This document shows positions 35,120 through 43,953 of a stretch of DNA of 64,000 nucleotides, in pieces. The notes beneath the pieces were generated by a model that had not been told where the DNA came from, made no database searches, and saw only the letters and a list, made by a program, of their open reading frames with translations. Source of the DNA: Salinactinospora qingdaonensis (lineage in GTDB: Bacteria > Actinomycetota > Actinomycetes > Streptosporangiales > Streptosporangiaceae). A program made the position numbers and the translations under genes. The stretch is taken from the NCBI RefSeq assembly GCF_039539445.1, contig NZ_BAABDD010000002.1, forward strand, positions 328,725-392,724. The letters are read 5' to 3'. Positions within the stretch are counted from its first letter, which is position 1. Each line of letters opens with the position of its first letter.

Positions 35120-35485
35120 ATGCACGATTTCATCCGGATCGACGCAGAGTCGAAAGTCCCCCCCTATGAGCAGATCCGTGCCGCGGTCGCCCATGCCGCC
35201 GCCAGCGGAGAGTTGCCTGTGGGCTATCGGCTCCCTACCGTGCGCGCCTTGGCTAAGCAGCTCTCAGTCGCGGTGAACACGGCGGCCCGCGCCTACCGGG
35301 AACTGGAGCAGGGCGGTGTGGTCGAGACGCGGGGGCGCTCGGGAACGTTCGTCGCTGCCGGCGGCGACAGCCAGCGGGCCGAGGCGTTGGCTGCTGCCCG
35401 TAACTACGCTGAGGTCATCGCGCGCCTTGGCCTCGACCGCACCGAGGCCTTGGAAATCGTTACCGCGGTCCTGCACCGCCCGTAG
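35120..35485 (+). CDS. GntR-family regulator (YtrA/YhcF type)
   Basis: 121 residues. The N-terminal winged helix is PPYEQIRAAVAHAAASGELP with RLPTVRALAKQLSVAVNTAARAY and LEQGGVVETRGRSGTFV. Only a short helical C-terminal extension of about 45 residues follows, as in the YtrA subfamily, which has no ligand domain and usually controls ABC transporters or small operons. ATG 35120 has AGGGAGGAG upstream. Confidence 0.9.
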   Translation: MHDFIRIDAESKVPPYEQIRAAVAHAAASGELPVGYRLPTVRALAKQLSVAVNTAARAYRELEQGGVVETRGRSGTFVAAGGDSQRAEALAAARNYAEVIARLGLDRTEALEIVTAVLHRP

Positions 35486-35515
35486 GAGAGGCCTAGGAGG
35501 GGTGCGAGTGCGACC

Positions 35516-35869
35516 TCAGTTGCCCGCGCCGCGCACGACGAGCAGGTAGAAGGCGATCAGCCCCACCCAGCTCATCAGAATGCCCCACGATCCCACCGTC
35601 ACAGCGGCCACGATGGTGACGGGGATGGCCACCCCCAGCGTCACGATCCCCATCACCAGTCGCAGCGTGGTGGGGCTGACGCCTTTGCCCGGATGCGGCG
35701 CGCCGGCGGCCGGGTGCTGGGCCAGATGGGCGCCGATACGCTCATCGATGGTCGCCTCCAGGCGCTGCGCCAGGGATGCGGCGATCGCGTCGTCGTAGTC
35801 GGGGCCCAGCTCACGGCCGGCCCGCAGGGAGGAGGCGATCTCGTTCTTGGGGTCGTGTTCCGAAGCCAT
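35516..35869 (-). CDS. small two-helix membrane protein
   Basis: 117 residues, cytosolic half then two helices: LRLVMGIVTLGVAIPVTIVA (about 70-92) and GILMSWVGLIAFYLLVV (about 95-112). The ORF continues 16 codons upstream to GTG 35917; neither start has a good ribosome binding site, and I chose ATG 35869. The gene is on the minus strand, tail to tail with the GntR gene. I do not recognise a family with confidence. Confidence 0.6.
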   Translation of the reverse strand: MASEHDPKNEIASSLRAGRELGPDYDDAIAASLAQRLEATIDERIGAHLAQHPAAGAPHPGKGVSPTTLRLVMGIVTLGVAIPVTIVAAVTVGSWGILMSWVGLIAFYLLVVRGAGN

Positions 35870-36322
35870 GGTGTCGAGTATGACGCGCTCGCCCGGTGCA
35901 TGGGTCGGGTCAGCCACGCATTGGGGGATATTTCAGGGACAGGGGGAGTTTTCTCGGGGACGGTGCGAGGGGACGCGGCCGCCGGAGGCCGCGCCGCGTG
36001 GCTGGTTCGGGTGGTCCCAGGGGAGCGGTGGCCAGGCGGGGCAAGGCAGTTCGATCCGGGTGGCAGCCGCGGCCCGGTAGGGCCGGTGGCGGGCTCGGGG
36101 TTCGCCGACCCGGCCCTCCAGCAATGACACGCGACCGATCCCGCCCCGGCAGCGTCTCCCGTGCCTGACCTGAGGGAGGTGCGACGGTCTCCTTACTCGC
36201 CCCGTGGTCCACAACGGCGACATGCGGCCAGGGGCGCGACCTCCCCTGGCCGCATGAATTGTTTCCCGCCGTCGGGCGAGCGGTGGCCCGGCCCATGGCG
36301 GGTCCGTGCCACCGCGGGTGAG
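35870..36322. other. gap of about 450 bases between minus-strand genes
   Basis: No gene seen. The sigma-factor terminator (36221-36256) lies here. Confidence 0.5.
36221..36256 (-). terminator. terminator after the sigma factor gene
   Basis: CATGCGGCCAGGGG (36221-36234) pairs perfectly with CCCCTGGCCGCATG (36243-36256), with an 8-base loop, about 67 bases past the stop. Confidence 0.75.
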
Positions 36323-37675
36323 CTAGCTGGCGAAGTCGAGTAGTTGCTGGGCCCGGCTGGGGTGGCGCAGCTTCGACAGCGACTGCTTCTCAAGCTGTCG
36401 GATACGCTCGCGCGTGAGTCCCAGGTGCTTGCCGATCTCGTCGAGCGTGCGGGGACGGCCGTCCATCAGGCCAAAGCGCAGCGACATTATGGTCGCCTCG
36501 CGTGGCTCCAGATCATCGAGCGCGCTACGGAGCTGGTCAGCCATGAGCTGGCGGTCCACCACCTCGGAAGCTTCAGAGGCGTCGATGTCTTCGATCAGGT
36601 CACCGATGCGGGTCTCGCCGTCTTCACCGATGGTGGAGTCGAGACTGATGGGCTGGCGGGTGACCCGCAGCAGTTCCTCGATCTGAGCCGGAGTCTTGTC
36701 GAGCTCGTGGGCCAACTCCTCGGGGGTGGGCTCACGTCCCAGCGCCTGGTGCATATCGCGTTCGAGCCGGCTCACCTTGCTCAGCAGCTCCAGCACGTGC
36801 ACGGGTAGCCGAATGGTACGGGCCGAGTCGGCGAAACCGCGCTGTATGGCCTGCCGAATCCACCACATCGCGTAGGTGGAGAACTTGTAGCCCTTGGCGT
36901 AGTCGAACTTTTCGACCGCTCGGATCAGCCCCAGATTGCCCTCTTGCACGACATCGAGGAGGGACATGCCGCGGTCGCTGTACTTCTTGGCGACCGACAC
37001 CACCAGCCGTAGGTTGGCCTCCAGCATGTGGGACTTGGCCTGGCGGCCGTCCTCAGCCACCCATTCGAGCTCTTCGCGTTCGGTATCGCTCAGCTCCACG
37101 GGTTCGGGCCCCGCCTCGCTTTCGCTGCGTCCGAGCTTGTGCTCGGCGTAGAGGCCCGCCTCGATGCGCTTGGCGAGGTCGACTTCCTGCTCGGCGGTGA
37201 GCAGTTGCCGCCGTCCAATGGCCTTGAGGTAGGTGTGGACCGAGTCACCCATAGCGGGGGACTGGTCATCCAGGTCGGCTTCTGGTGCTTCGGGCTCTGA
37301 GACCGTGGGGGTTTGGCGCTGCACGGCGGCGCCGGGCGTGCCGTTTTCATCGGTCTCAGCCTCGGCGTCGGGGTCGCTGTCTGCGGCGAGGGCCTCCTCA
37401 AGTGCGTCGTCATCGGCATCGACCGCCTCGATCACGGCACCGTCACCGTCACCGCTGTTGGCGAGTCGAACTCCGGCGTCGGCCAGTTCCCGCAGGATCG
37501 AGCGTCCGTCGGCCGGGCTGATACCAGCCGCGGAGAACGCGGTACGAAGCTCCGCGAGGGACAGATGCCCCTGGGAGCGCCCCCGCGTGAGCAGCTCGTG
37601 GAGAGCCGTGGACGCGGCGTTGCCGCCTTCCATCTCCGTGGCTGTAGGAGAACTGGCTAGGGCAGTGCGCGACAT
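36323..37675 (-). CDS. sigma-70 factor, primary-type (RpoD/HrdB/SigA-like)
   Basis: 450 residues. There is an N-terminal region 1.1-like helical domain (residues about 22-75), a long acidic linker, region 1.2 (DSVHTYLKAIGRRQLLTAEQ), region 2 (NLRLVVSVAKKYSDRGMSLL with LIRAVEKFDYAKGYKFSTYA), region 3, and region 4 ending RTLDEIGKHLGLTRERIRQL with EKQSLSKLRHP. Region 2.4 and 4.2 match house-keeping sigma factors recognising TTGACA/TATAAT. It may be the principal or a close group-2 paralogue; length and region 1.1 favour primary. ATG 37675 has GGGAGGGAGG upstream. Minus strand, monocistronic. Confidence 0.92.
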   Translation of the reverse strand: MSRTALASSPTATEMEGGNAASTALHELLTRGRSQGHLSLAELRTAFSAAGISPADGRSILRELADAGVRLANSGDGDGAVIEAVDADDDALEEALAADSDPDAEAETDENGTPGAAVQRQTPTVSEPEAPEADLDDQSPAMGDSVHTYLKAIGRRQLLTAEQEVDLAKRIEAGLYAEHKLGRSESEAGPEPVELSDTEREELEWVAEDGRQAKSHMLEANLRLVVSVAKKYSDRGMSLLDVVQEGNLGLIRAVEKFDYAKGYKFSTYAMWWIRQAIQRGFADSARTIRLPVHVLELLSKVSRLERDMHQALGREPTPEELAHELDKTPAQIEELLRVTRQPISLDSTIGEDGETRIGDLIEDIDASEASEVVDRQLMADQLRSALDDLEPREATIMSLRFGLMDGRPRTLDEIGKHLGLTRERIRQLEKQSLSKLRHPSRAQQLLDFAS

Positions 37676-38067
37676 GAGGGCACCTCCCTCCCTTCCAAGA
37701 CGTAAGGCACGCGGCGGCCGGGAATCCGCCGTCTTGGCGCGCCATTATGTCCAACGTGTCAGAGAGTCAAATGTTCCCGATCTCGATTGCGCATCGACAT
37801 GAGTGGCATACATCACGCCCTCAATGGTTTCAGGATGGTCGCAGGTGCAGGTAGAGATGGCCATTGTCGCGCACTACCGGCGTGGGTGGGGTGCTGTGTG
37901 CCTGGCGTGGATGGATACTGGCTCGTACTTCGCATCGCCATTCCCCCAATATCCGGACATCCGTGATGTTCCGTAGACGCATACGGCGCGTCGCGAGTTC
38001 CCGAGCGCGTATCCTGTCGCGGTCGTCCGGAGGCTAGTCTGTATCCTCTTCCCGTACTCAAGACATC
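37676..38067. other. intergenic gap with sigma-factor promoter
   Basis: About 390 bases without a gene. It contains the promoter noted at 37744-37770. Confidence 0.5.
37744..37770 (-). promoter_or_regulatory. sigma-factor gene promoter
   Basis: On the minus strand TTGACT (37770-37765) and CATAAT (37749-37744) lie 15 bases apart, about 70 bases upstream of the start. The spacing is shorter than the usual 17. Confidence 0.5.
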
Positions 38068-39273
38068 TCAATCGCTTGGTGTGTCCTTAATGTCGGTCCG
38101 GCGTAGCGCTGCCAGGTCGGGCTTGTCCACGGCCAGCATGGGGAGCTTCGTGCGTACGTCGATCTCGTGAGGGGCCGCATAGCTGGGCAGACGGGTACGC
38201 ACCCAGTCGCGTAGCTGCTCCAGTGGGGGAGGCGCGTCAGGCTCGGCCGGAACCACCACGGCGGTGACACGCTCGCCCCACTCGGGGTCAGGGCGGCCTA
38301 CCACCACGACCTCGGCTATCGATTCCAGTTGGCTTAGCACGGCCGCGACCTCACTGGCCACCACCTTGTGGCCGCCCGTGTTGATCACGTCGTCCATCCG
38401 GCCACGTACGCACAGTGCGCCCTGTTCGTCAAAGGCCCCCAGGTCGTTGGTGCGCACCCAGCTCCGTCCCGTGGCGTCGGTCACCACGGTCTGGCGGGTT
38501 AGTTCGGGGCGCAGCCGGTAGCCGCGCAGCAGCATTGGACCGGCCAACCGGATGCGCCCATCGGCCTCCAGTTCGACCGTCACCCCCTCCAGCGGCACCC
38601 CGTCATAGACGCACCCGCCGCACGTTTCGCTCATACCGTAGGTCACCACCACCCGGCCGCCCGCCTCGCGCGCGGCCCTGAGCAGCTCCGGTGCGGGGGG
38701 CGCTCCCCCCAGCAGGATCGTCGGGAACACCGACAGGTCCGCTTCGGCGGCCAGCAGCCGCCGAAGCTGGGTCGGTACCAGCGACACGTAGGGCCGGTGT
38801 TCGCGTCCTGCGTTGAGCACCGAGGCGACGTCGAAACGCCGGTGTAGCGGCGTCGTGCCACAGACCAGCGCGCGTACCAGCACTTGCAGTCCGGAGATGT
38901 GGCCGGTGGGCAGGGTGCACAGCCAGGTGTCCCCGGGGCCCGCGCCGATGCGGTCGAGCGAGGCGCGGGCCGAGCGCAGCAGCGCCGTAGCAGAGAGCTC
39001 GACCCCCTTGGGGGCTCCCGTGGAGCCAGAAGTGGCCACGATCACGGCGGTGTCCTCGGCGACACGCACCCCGTCGGCTCGGGCGGTGAGGCCCTCGACA
39101 GTGCGCACAGCGGTGGGGCGCAGTGTCTCCAGCAGGGTACGTAGCGCCGGGGCAGGGGTGGCCTCCGGCACCGGCAGTACAGCCGGGCCGGTGCCCTGAA
39201 CAGCTTCGGCGAGCAGGTCGGTGAGGTGAGCGGTATCGAGGCCGATGACCGCGTGCAGCGGGCGGTTCGCCAT
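38068..39273 (-). CDS. menE: MenE, o-succinylbenzoate-CoA ligase
   Basis: 401 residues of the ANL acyl/AMP-forming family. The P-loop is VATSGSTGAPKGVELSA (residues about 100), then TYGMSETCGGCVYDGVPLEG, and the hinge and lid region GRMDDVINTGGHKVVASEVA; the C-terminal catalytic Lys falls in KLPMLAVDKPDL. It activates o-succinylbenzoate with CoA in menaquinone synthesis, supported by divergent menB and nearby menC and menD. Shorter than typical 450-540-residue ANL enzymes, as usual for actinobacterial MenE. ATG 39273; GGGCG-like weak ribosome binding site. Confidence 0.9.
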   Translation of the reverse strand: MANRPLHAVIGLDTAHLTDLLAEAVQGTGPAVLPVPEATPAPALRTLLETLRPTAVRTVEGLTARADGVRVAEDTAVIVATSGSTGAPKGVELSATALLRSARASLDRIGAGPGDTWLCTLPTGHISGLQVLVRALVCGTTPLHRRFDVASVLNAGREHRPYVSLVPTQLRRLLAAEADLSVFPTILLGGAPPAPELLRAAREAGGRVVVTYGMSETCGGCVYDGVPLEGVTVELEADGRIRLAGPMLLRGYRLRPELTRQTVVTDATGRSWVRTNDLGAFDEQGALCVRGRMDDVINTGGHKVVASEVAAVLSQLESIAEVVVVGRPDPEWGERVTAVVVPAEPDAPPPLEQLRDWVRTRLPSYAAPHEIDVRTKLPMLAVDKPDLAALRRTDIKDTPSD

Positions 39274-39481
39274 GGTCGCCCATGCTACGGGGCGCGCGGC
39301 CGACGTCCGTGCCACCCATTGTGGCACCCGGCGGCGCGCGTGTAGCGCCTTAACGGGCTAGGGTTGGAAAATCGGATCTTCAGGGCGCTTTCGAGTGATC
39401 CCACTGCCGGCCGGCCACAGGTACCGCCGGCATGGAGCGGTCCCGGGGCGCCCTTTCGCAATGTCGCGTAAGGAGAGTGGC

Positions 39482-40321
39482 GTGAGCAGCGTGATCGATT
39501 GGCAGCCGTCGGGGAGCTACACCGACATCACCTACGAGACCGCGGAGGGGATCGCCAAGATCACGATCAACCGGCCGGAGCGGCGCAACGCCTTCCGCCC
39601 GCAGACGCTGTTTGAGTTGCAGGAAGCGTTCAATCTGGCTCGTGACGACTCCAACGTTGGTGTCATCATCCTCACCGGCGCTGGAGAGCAGGCGTTTTGC
39701 TCGGGCGGTGACCAGAAGATCCGCGGCGATGACGGCTACATGGGCGACGACGAGGTGGCCCAGCGCGGTATCGGTCGGCTGAACGTGCTCGACCTGCAAG
39801 TGCAGATCCGGCGCCTGCCCAAGCCGGTGATCGCGATGGTCGCAGGGTACGCGATCGGCGGCGGCCACGTGCTGCACGTCTGCTGCGACCTCACGATCGC
39901 CGCCGACAATGCGCGGTTCGGTCAGACGGGACCCAAGGTCGGCTCCTTTGACGGCGGTTATGGCTCCTGGCTGCTGGCCCAGACCGTCGGCCTGAAGAAG
40001 GCCCGCGAGATCTGGTATCTGTGCCGCCAGTACAGTGCCGAGGAAGCCGAGCGCATGGGGCTGGTCAACGCTGTGGTGCCGCTGGAGCGCCTCGAAGAGG
40101 AGACCGTGACCTGGGCGCGCGAGATGCTGGAGAAGTCGCCGCTGGCGCTGCGCATGGTCAAGGGCGCCATCAACGCCGTCAGCGACGGTGCGGCCGGGAT
40201 GCAGCAGTTCGCGGGGGACGCCACGATGCTCTACTACATGAGCGAGGAGGCCCAAGAGGGCCGTGACGCCTTTAAGGAGAAGCGGGCTCCCGCCTTCGAC
40301 CGGTTCCCCCGCCGCCCCTGA
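39482..40321 (+). CDS. menB: MenB, 1,4-dihydroxy-2-naphthoyl-CoA synthase
   Basis: 279 residues of the crotonase superfamily. The motifs are NRPERRNAFRPQTLFELQEA, then GAGEQAFCSGGDQKIRGDDG (oxyanion), MVAGYAIGGGHVLHVCCDLT, and GPKVGSFDGGYGSWLLAQTV with the MenB hallmark Asp and Tyr. It closes the naphthoate ring of o-succinylbenzoyl-CoA. GTG 39482 has AAGGAGAG upstream; open frame before it is not conserved. It is divergent from menE. Confidence 0.95.
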   Translation: MSSVIDWQPSGSYTDITYETAEGIAKITINRPERRNAFRPQTLFELQEAFNLARDDSNVGVIILTGAGEQAFCSGGDQKIRGDDGYMGDDEVAQRGIGRLNVLDLQVQIRRLPKPVIAMVAGYAIGGGHVLHVCCDLTIAADNARFGQTGPKVGSFDGGYGSWLLAQTVGLKKAREIWYLCRQYSAEEAERMGLVNAVVPLERLEEETVTWAREMLEKSPLALRMVKGAINAVSDGAAGMQQFAGDATMLYYMSEEAQEGRDAFKEKRAPAFDRFPRRP

Positions 40322-40399
40322 GGGAACTCTCCCGCGCGGGGCGCCATAGGTGCAGCTCTCGTTGGCGGCAACGGCGGCAATGCCTGTGAAACGAAAGCC

Positions 40400-40421
40400 G
40401 CCTGGGCGTCCCCGCCCAGGC
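40400..40421. terminator. bidirectional terminator
   Basis: GCCTGGGCG (40400-40408) pairs with CGCCCAGGC (40413-40421), with a 4-base loop, between convergent menB and the phospholipase D-like gene. Confidence 0.7.
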
Positions 40422-40449
40422 GAGCGGCCGCATGGGACGGCTCCTCGCC

Positions 40450-41688
40450 TCAAAGCAGCGGGCGCAACGGTGACAGGATCGCTTCGCTGAGCTTGGCGAT
40501 CAGCGGACGGCGGCGCCATTCCTCCTCGGTCAGCGGCCAGGCGTTGGTGCAGTCGTTGGCGAACACCGCTTCGAGGTGGCTGGCGACGCCGTCGTCGAAG
40601 ATCTCCACGTTGATCTCGTAGTTGCCGGTCAGACTCAGCCGGTCGACATTGGCGGTGCCGATCGTGCTCCAATGGCCGTCGATCGTGGCGGTCTTGGCGT
40701 GGATCATGGCGTCTTGGAACAGCCACAGGGTGACGCCACCACGCAGCAGGGTCGAGTAGCAGCCGCGGGAGAGCCAGTCGGCCACCACATGGTTGGAGGC
40801 GTAGGGCACCAGCACCCGCACATCCACGCCACGGCGGGCTGCCGCGATGAGTGCGTTCAGGATCTCCCGGTCGGGGATGAAATAGGCCTGCGTGATGTAG
40901 ATGTGTTCCTTGGCCCGGTCGATCGCCTCCAAGAACATCCCCCGGATGGGGTAGATGAGCTGTTCGGGCACGTTGCGGTGAGCCCGGATGGCGGCGTTCC
41001 AGTGCGTGGTGCCCACATCGTCGAGCGCGGGCTGGTGCGCGCTGCGGTTCATGTTCCAAAAGTCGCAGAAGGCGTTCTCCAGCTCCCACACCGAGGGGCC
41101 CACCATGCGCAGGTGGGTGTCGCGCCACTCAGTGGCATACACCGCCCCCACGTTGTAGCCGCCCACGAAGCCGATCTCCCCGTCGACGGTGAGGATCTTG
41201 CGGTGGTCGCGCCCGGACTTGCGCACGTTCAGCAGCAAGATCCCCGGCCGGAACACCGGATAGCGCAAGACGTGCACCGAGGGTGGGAACTGGAAGAATT
41301 TCTGAGGCACGACGAGGTTGGCGAACCCGTCGTAGATCACGAAGATCTCCACGCCCCGGTCGGCCGCGTCGATCAGCGCGCGTTTCAGCCGCCAGCCCAG
41401 CGCGTCGCCTTTGAAGATGAACGACTCGAACAGGATGCGGTGCCGCGCGGACTCGATGGCGGCGAGCATGTCCTCGTAGACGTCCTCGCCGTAGGTGTAG
41501 ACCGTGACTGTGGTCGCCCCGACCGGTATCTCTTTGGGAGGCGTTCGGGGAAAGCTCGCCCGGTGTGGGCGCACACGCCGACGCCACATGTTGATGCCGA
41601 TGAGACCGGCGATAACCGCCACTTGAGCCGCGATCACACCGAACAGGACGCGCTTGATCACGGTCGTGACGGTGGAGCGTCGCGCCAT
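40450..41688 (-). CDS. phospholipase D-like (cardiolipin synthase type) protein
   Basis: 412 residues. An N-terminal transmembrane helix (residues about 7-27) anchors it. Two HKD motifs are present: DHRKILTVDGEIGFVGG and IHAKTATIDGHWSTIGTAN, the signature of the phospholipase D superfamily. The layout resembles bacterial cardiolipin synthase Cls, which joins two phosphatidylglycerols, but a nuclease or other transphosphatidylase cannot be excluded. Start ATG 41688; further in-frame codons upstream lack a ribosome binding site. Confidence 0.88.
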   Translation of the reverse strand: MARRSTVTTVIKRVLFGVIAAQVAVIAGLIGINMWRRRVRPHRASFPRTPPKEIPVGATTVTVYTYGEDVYEDMLAAIESARHRILFESFIFKGDALGWRLKRALIDAADRGVEIFVIYDGFANLVVPQKFFQFPPSVHVLRYPVFRPGILLLNVRKSGRDHRKILTVDGEIGFVGGYNVGAVYATEWRDTHLRMVGPSVWELENAFCDFWNMNRSAHQPALDDVGTTHWNAAIRAHRNVPEQLIYPIRGMFLEAIDRAKEHIYITQAYFIPDREILNALIAAARRGVDVRVLVPYASNHVVADWLSRGCYSTLLRGGVTLWLFQDAMIHAKTATIDGHWSTIGTANVDRLSLTGNYEINVEIFDDGVASHLEAVFANDCTNAWPLTEEEWRRRPLIAKLSEAILSPLRPLL

Positions 41689-41927
41689 CTCCGCCGTCTT
41701 TCCGTCCTCTTCCGTTGCACTGTTTCCCGCAGCCAGCTTAGTCCACGGTCCCGGCGGCCTCTGGCCACAGGTCGCCACAGTGGGCCGGAATCTTTTGTTG
41801 GGTGGGGCCGGGCAGCGCCGTCGGTTATGGACATGCCCCACCTACTGGCGAGCGCCGATGATCCGGCTGCTCCTCAGCAGGTGCGTGGCGCCGCGCCCTG
41901 CCCGGCCTCGGCGAATGGGCAGCGTCG

Positions 41928-43463
41928 TTAGCTGCGCTGTGCCGGCTGTTCCGCCACTCCGACGCCGGCGAAGTTCACCAGATCGGTCATTGTGAATTCC
42001 CCGGGTTGGGCGGCGTCGAAAACGGGACGCCAGGCGGGGGCGTTGCACAGGTAGGACGAAGGGTCATCGTGCAACAGTCCGGCGAAGACCTCGGCGACGA
42101 TGCGTCCCCCCACCGGTCCGAGCCTGCTCTTGGGTTCGGCCTCGCGCAGGATGTAGTACCACAGGGGCGCCGGGTCGGGCAGATCGTCGGCCACCAGCGG
42201 GCGCACGCCCAGGGTCCGCGCCACGTCTTGCCCGGAGGGCAGGCCAAGGCGCGCGCCACGCAGCAGGTTGCGTTTGGCCAGGTTGCTGATTCCCTTGGCC
42301 TGGTCGGGCGGCAGGTCGAGCAGGGGCGGAGCCAGGAAACGGTCGATCTTGCGGTTGAATTGCAGTTGGTCGCTCCCTTCCGAAGTCGGGAAAAAACGAG
42401 CCCAGTCGATTTGCCATCCCTCTGGCAAGGGACGGAAACCTCCCAGGTGGGCGTGGGGGAACTGCTGCGCTGGCTGCTCGGTGAAGATCGGCTTGGACCC
42501 CACCCTGCTGTTGAGGGTGTAACTGGAGCGCACGGTGGAGTGGCCGAACCGGTAGGCGGCCACGGAGAACTCGACGGGCATGAAGGGGGCCTCGCGCCAG
42601 TGGAAGAAGCCCAGCCGTACCTGGTCGGCGGGTTCTCCGCCGGGGACGAGGGGCTCGCGCACCACCACGTCGGCCACGATGTCGGGGTCGACGATGCGCG
42701 GCAGGAAGTCGTGGAGCACCACCCACTGGTAGTGCCAGCGCACGAGCCGCTGTGCGGCGGTGAAGACGTCCTCGTCGGCGTGGATGTGCTCCTGGTTGCC
42801 CGGCAGGCTGAGCCAGTCCACCGTCTGGTTGTGCAAGGCCAGCATGGTCAGTTGGACATGGCTGATGATGAGGTTCTCGTCGTTGCGCGGGTCCCCGATC
42901 AGCGCAAGGCCTTGCTCGTCGCGCGGGAGGTCGAGGGTGCCGTCGCGGCTGGCGATGCGGAACCGCTCGCCGCCGCTGTCGCGGGCGTAGAGGTAGGGCT
43001 GGTCGGCGGGGCCGCGGCCGTAGAGGCAGTCCAGGTCAAAGCGCGGGCTGCGGAAGTTGACGAGCGCGTCGGGGTCGTTGTGCCGCTGGAAGCTCGACGT
43101 CGGGTCAAATGTCAGATCGTGGTCGATGAACTGGCCCAGGAATGTGTAGCCCGCCGGCACGGAACGGTCCTCGTGTTCGCCGCCTTCGGGGTTGGGTTCG
43201 GCTACCTCGCGGGCGAGACGGTCGATCAGTTGCAAGTCAGGCAGGAAAGGCTCCAGATTCCGGAACATCCGACCGAATCGGCCGCTGAATATCGGTGAGC
43301 TCGGTAGGCGCTGCAACCCGCGCATCGCGAAACCGTGCTCGCCGATTGCCACATCGGGTTCTTGGAGTGCGGCGGCCTGCGCCGAGGTGTCGACTGGACT
43401 CTCCTTAGCGGCCTGAGCTGGAACTGAGACTTTCGGCTCGGTACTGGTCTGGGTGTCGGACAT
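41928..43463 (-). CDS. animal-type haem peroxidase (prokaryotic subfamily)
   Basis: 511 residues, haem peroxidase (PF03098-like) of the type found in bacteria. The distal region is YTFLGQFIDHDLTFDPTSSF with the catalytic His, and the proximal His lies in AAYRFGHSTVRSSYTLN. A Pro/Ala-rich N-terminus of about 40 residues precedes the domain and no signal peptide is evident. It would oxidise substrates with hydrogen peroxide; the physiological substrate is unknown. ATG 43463 has GAGGGGGATCTC upstream. The 400-base upstream region contains an AT-rich island. Confidence 0.88.
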   Translation of the reverse strand: MSDTQTSTEPKVSVPAQAAKESPVDTSAQAAALQEPDVAIGEHGFAMRGLQRLPSSPIFSGRFGRMFRNLEPFLPDLQLIDRLAREVAEPNPEGGEHEDRSVPAGYTFLGQFIDHDLTFDPTSSFQRHNDPDALVNFRSPRFDLDCLYGRGPADQPYLYARDSGGERFRIASRDGTLDLPRDEQGLALIGDPRNDENLIISHVQLTMLALHNQTVDWLSLPGNQEHIHADEDVFTAAQRLVRWHYQWVVLHDFLPRIVDPDIVADVVVREPLVPGGEPADQVRLGFFHWREAPFMPVEFSVAAYRFGHSTVRSSYTLNSRVGSKPIFTEQPAQQFPHAHLGGFRPLPEGWQIDWARFFPTSEGSDQLQFNRKIDRFLAPPLLDLPPDQAKGISNLAKRNLLRGARLGLPSGQDVARTLGVRPLVADDLPDPAPLWYYILREAEPKSRLGPVGGRIVAEVFAGLLHDDPSSYLCNAPAWRPVFDAAQPGEFTMTDLVNFAGVGVAEQPAQRS

Positions 43464-43953
43464 GAGATCCCCCTCGTGAGACACAACGATCGGTGCGCCA
43501 CCATAGCGGGCGCGCCAACGTTCCACTTTTCTGTGGAAAAACAGCCATAACCGGCATTCCCGATGTTCCTTGTCAAGAAAACCCATCGATGGCCAAGGGG
43601 GATCTACGGCGTGCAAAAATGTTCTCAATAAAAAATTATGATTTTCTGTTTTTTATTATTTCTTTGTCTTATTCTGCCGTGTTTTTTGTGATGAAAATAA
43701 ATGGAAAAAGGTGGTTCCGCTGGTGGTCTCCGAACTTTTCTGGCGAGAGTGGTCCCCCTAGGGCGAAAAAGCGCGCGTTCCTCGGCGTCGCGCCCCTCGT
43801 TTTCTCGTGGCGCACCCCGAAGCGACGATGCGTATCCTCGACGTGCGGCGGTGGGGAGCTCCGAGATTCCCCGACGCCCAAGCGAGGGAGAGCGCGGCCT
43901 CTGGCTGGTCGATTCGGCCGGGCTGCCAGCGGCATACGGTTGGACGGAGCGAC
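43464..43953. other. 490-base divergent gap with AT-rich island
   Basis: The peroxidase and menC starts face away from it. No gene is convincing. It includes the island at 43613-43710. Confidence 0.5.
43613..43710. other. AT-rich island (23% GC)
   Basis: Positions 43621-43710 contain 21 G or C of 90 (counted by eye), in a genome otherwise about 70% GC. There are runs such as ATAAAAAATTATG and TTTTTTATTATTT. It has no good ribosome binding site. A peptide with a hydrophobic stretch (LFFIISLSYSAVFFVMKI) can be read here but is probably chance. Confidence 0.8.

Noticed and set aside
43619..43720. Small membrane peptide in the AT-rich island
   Set aside because: No ribosome binding site and no similarity; hydrophobic residues follow from the T-rich codons.
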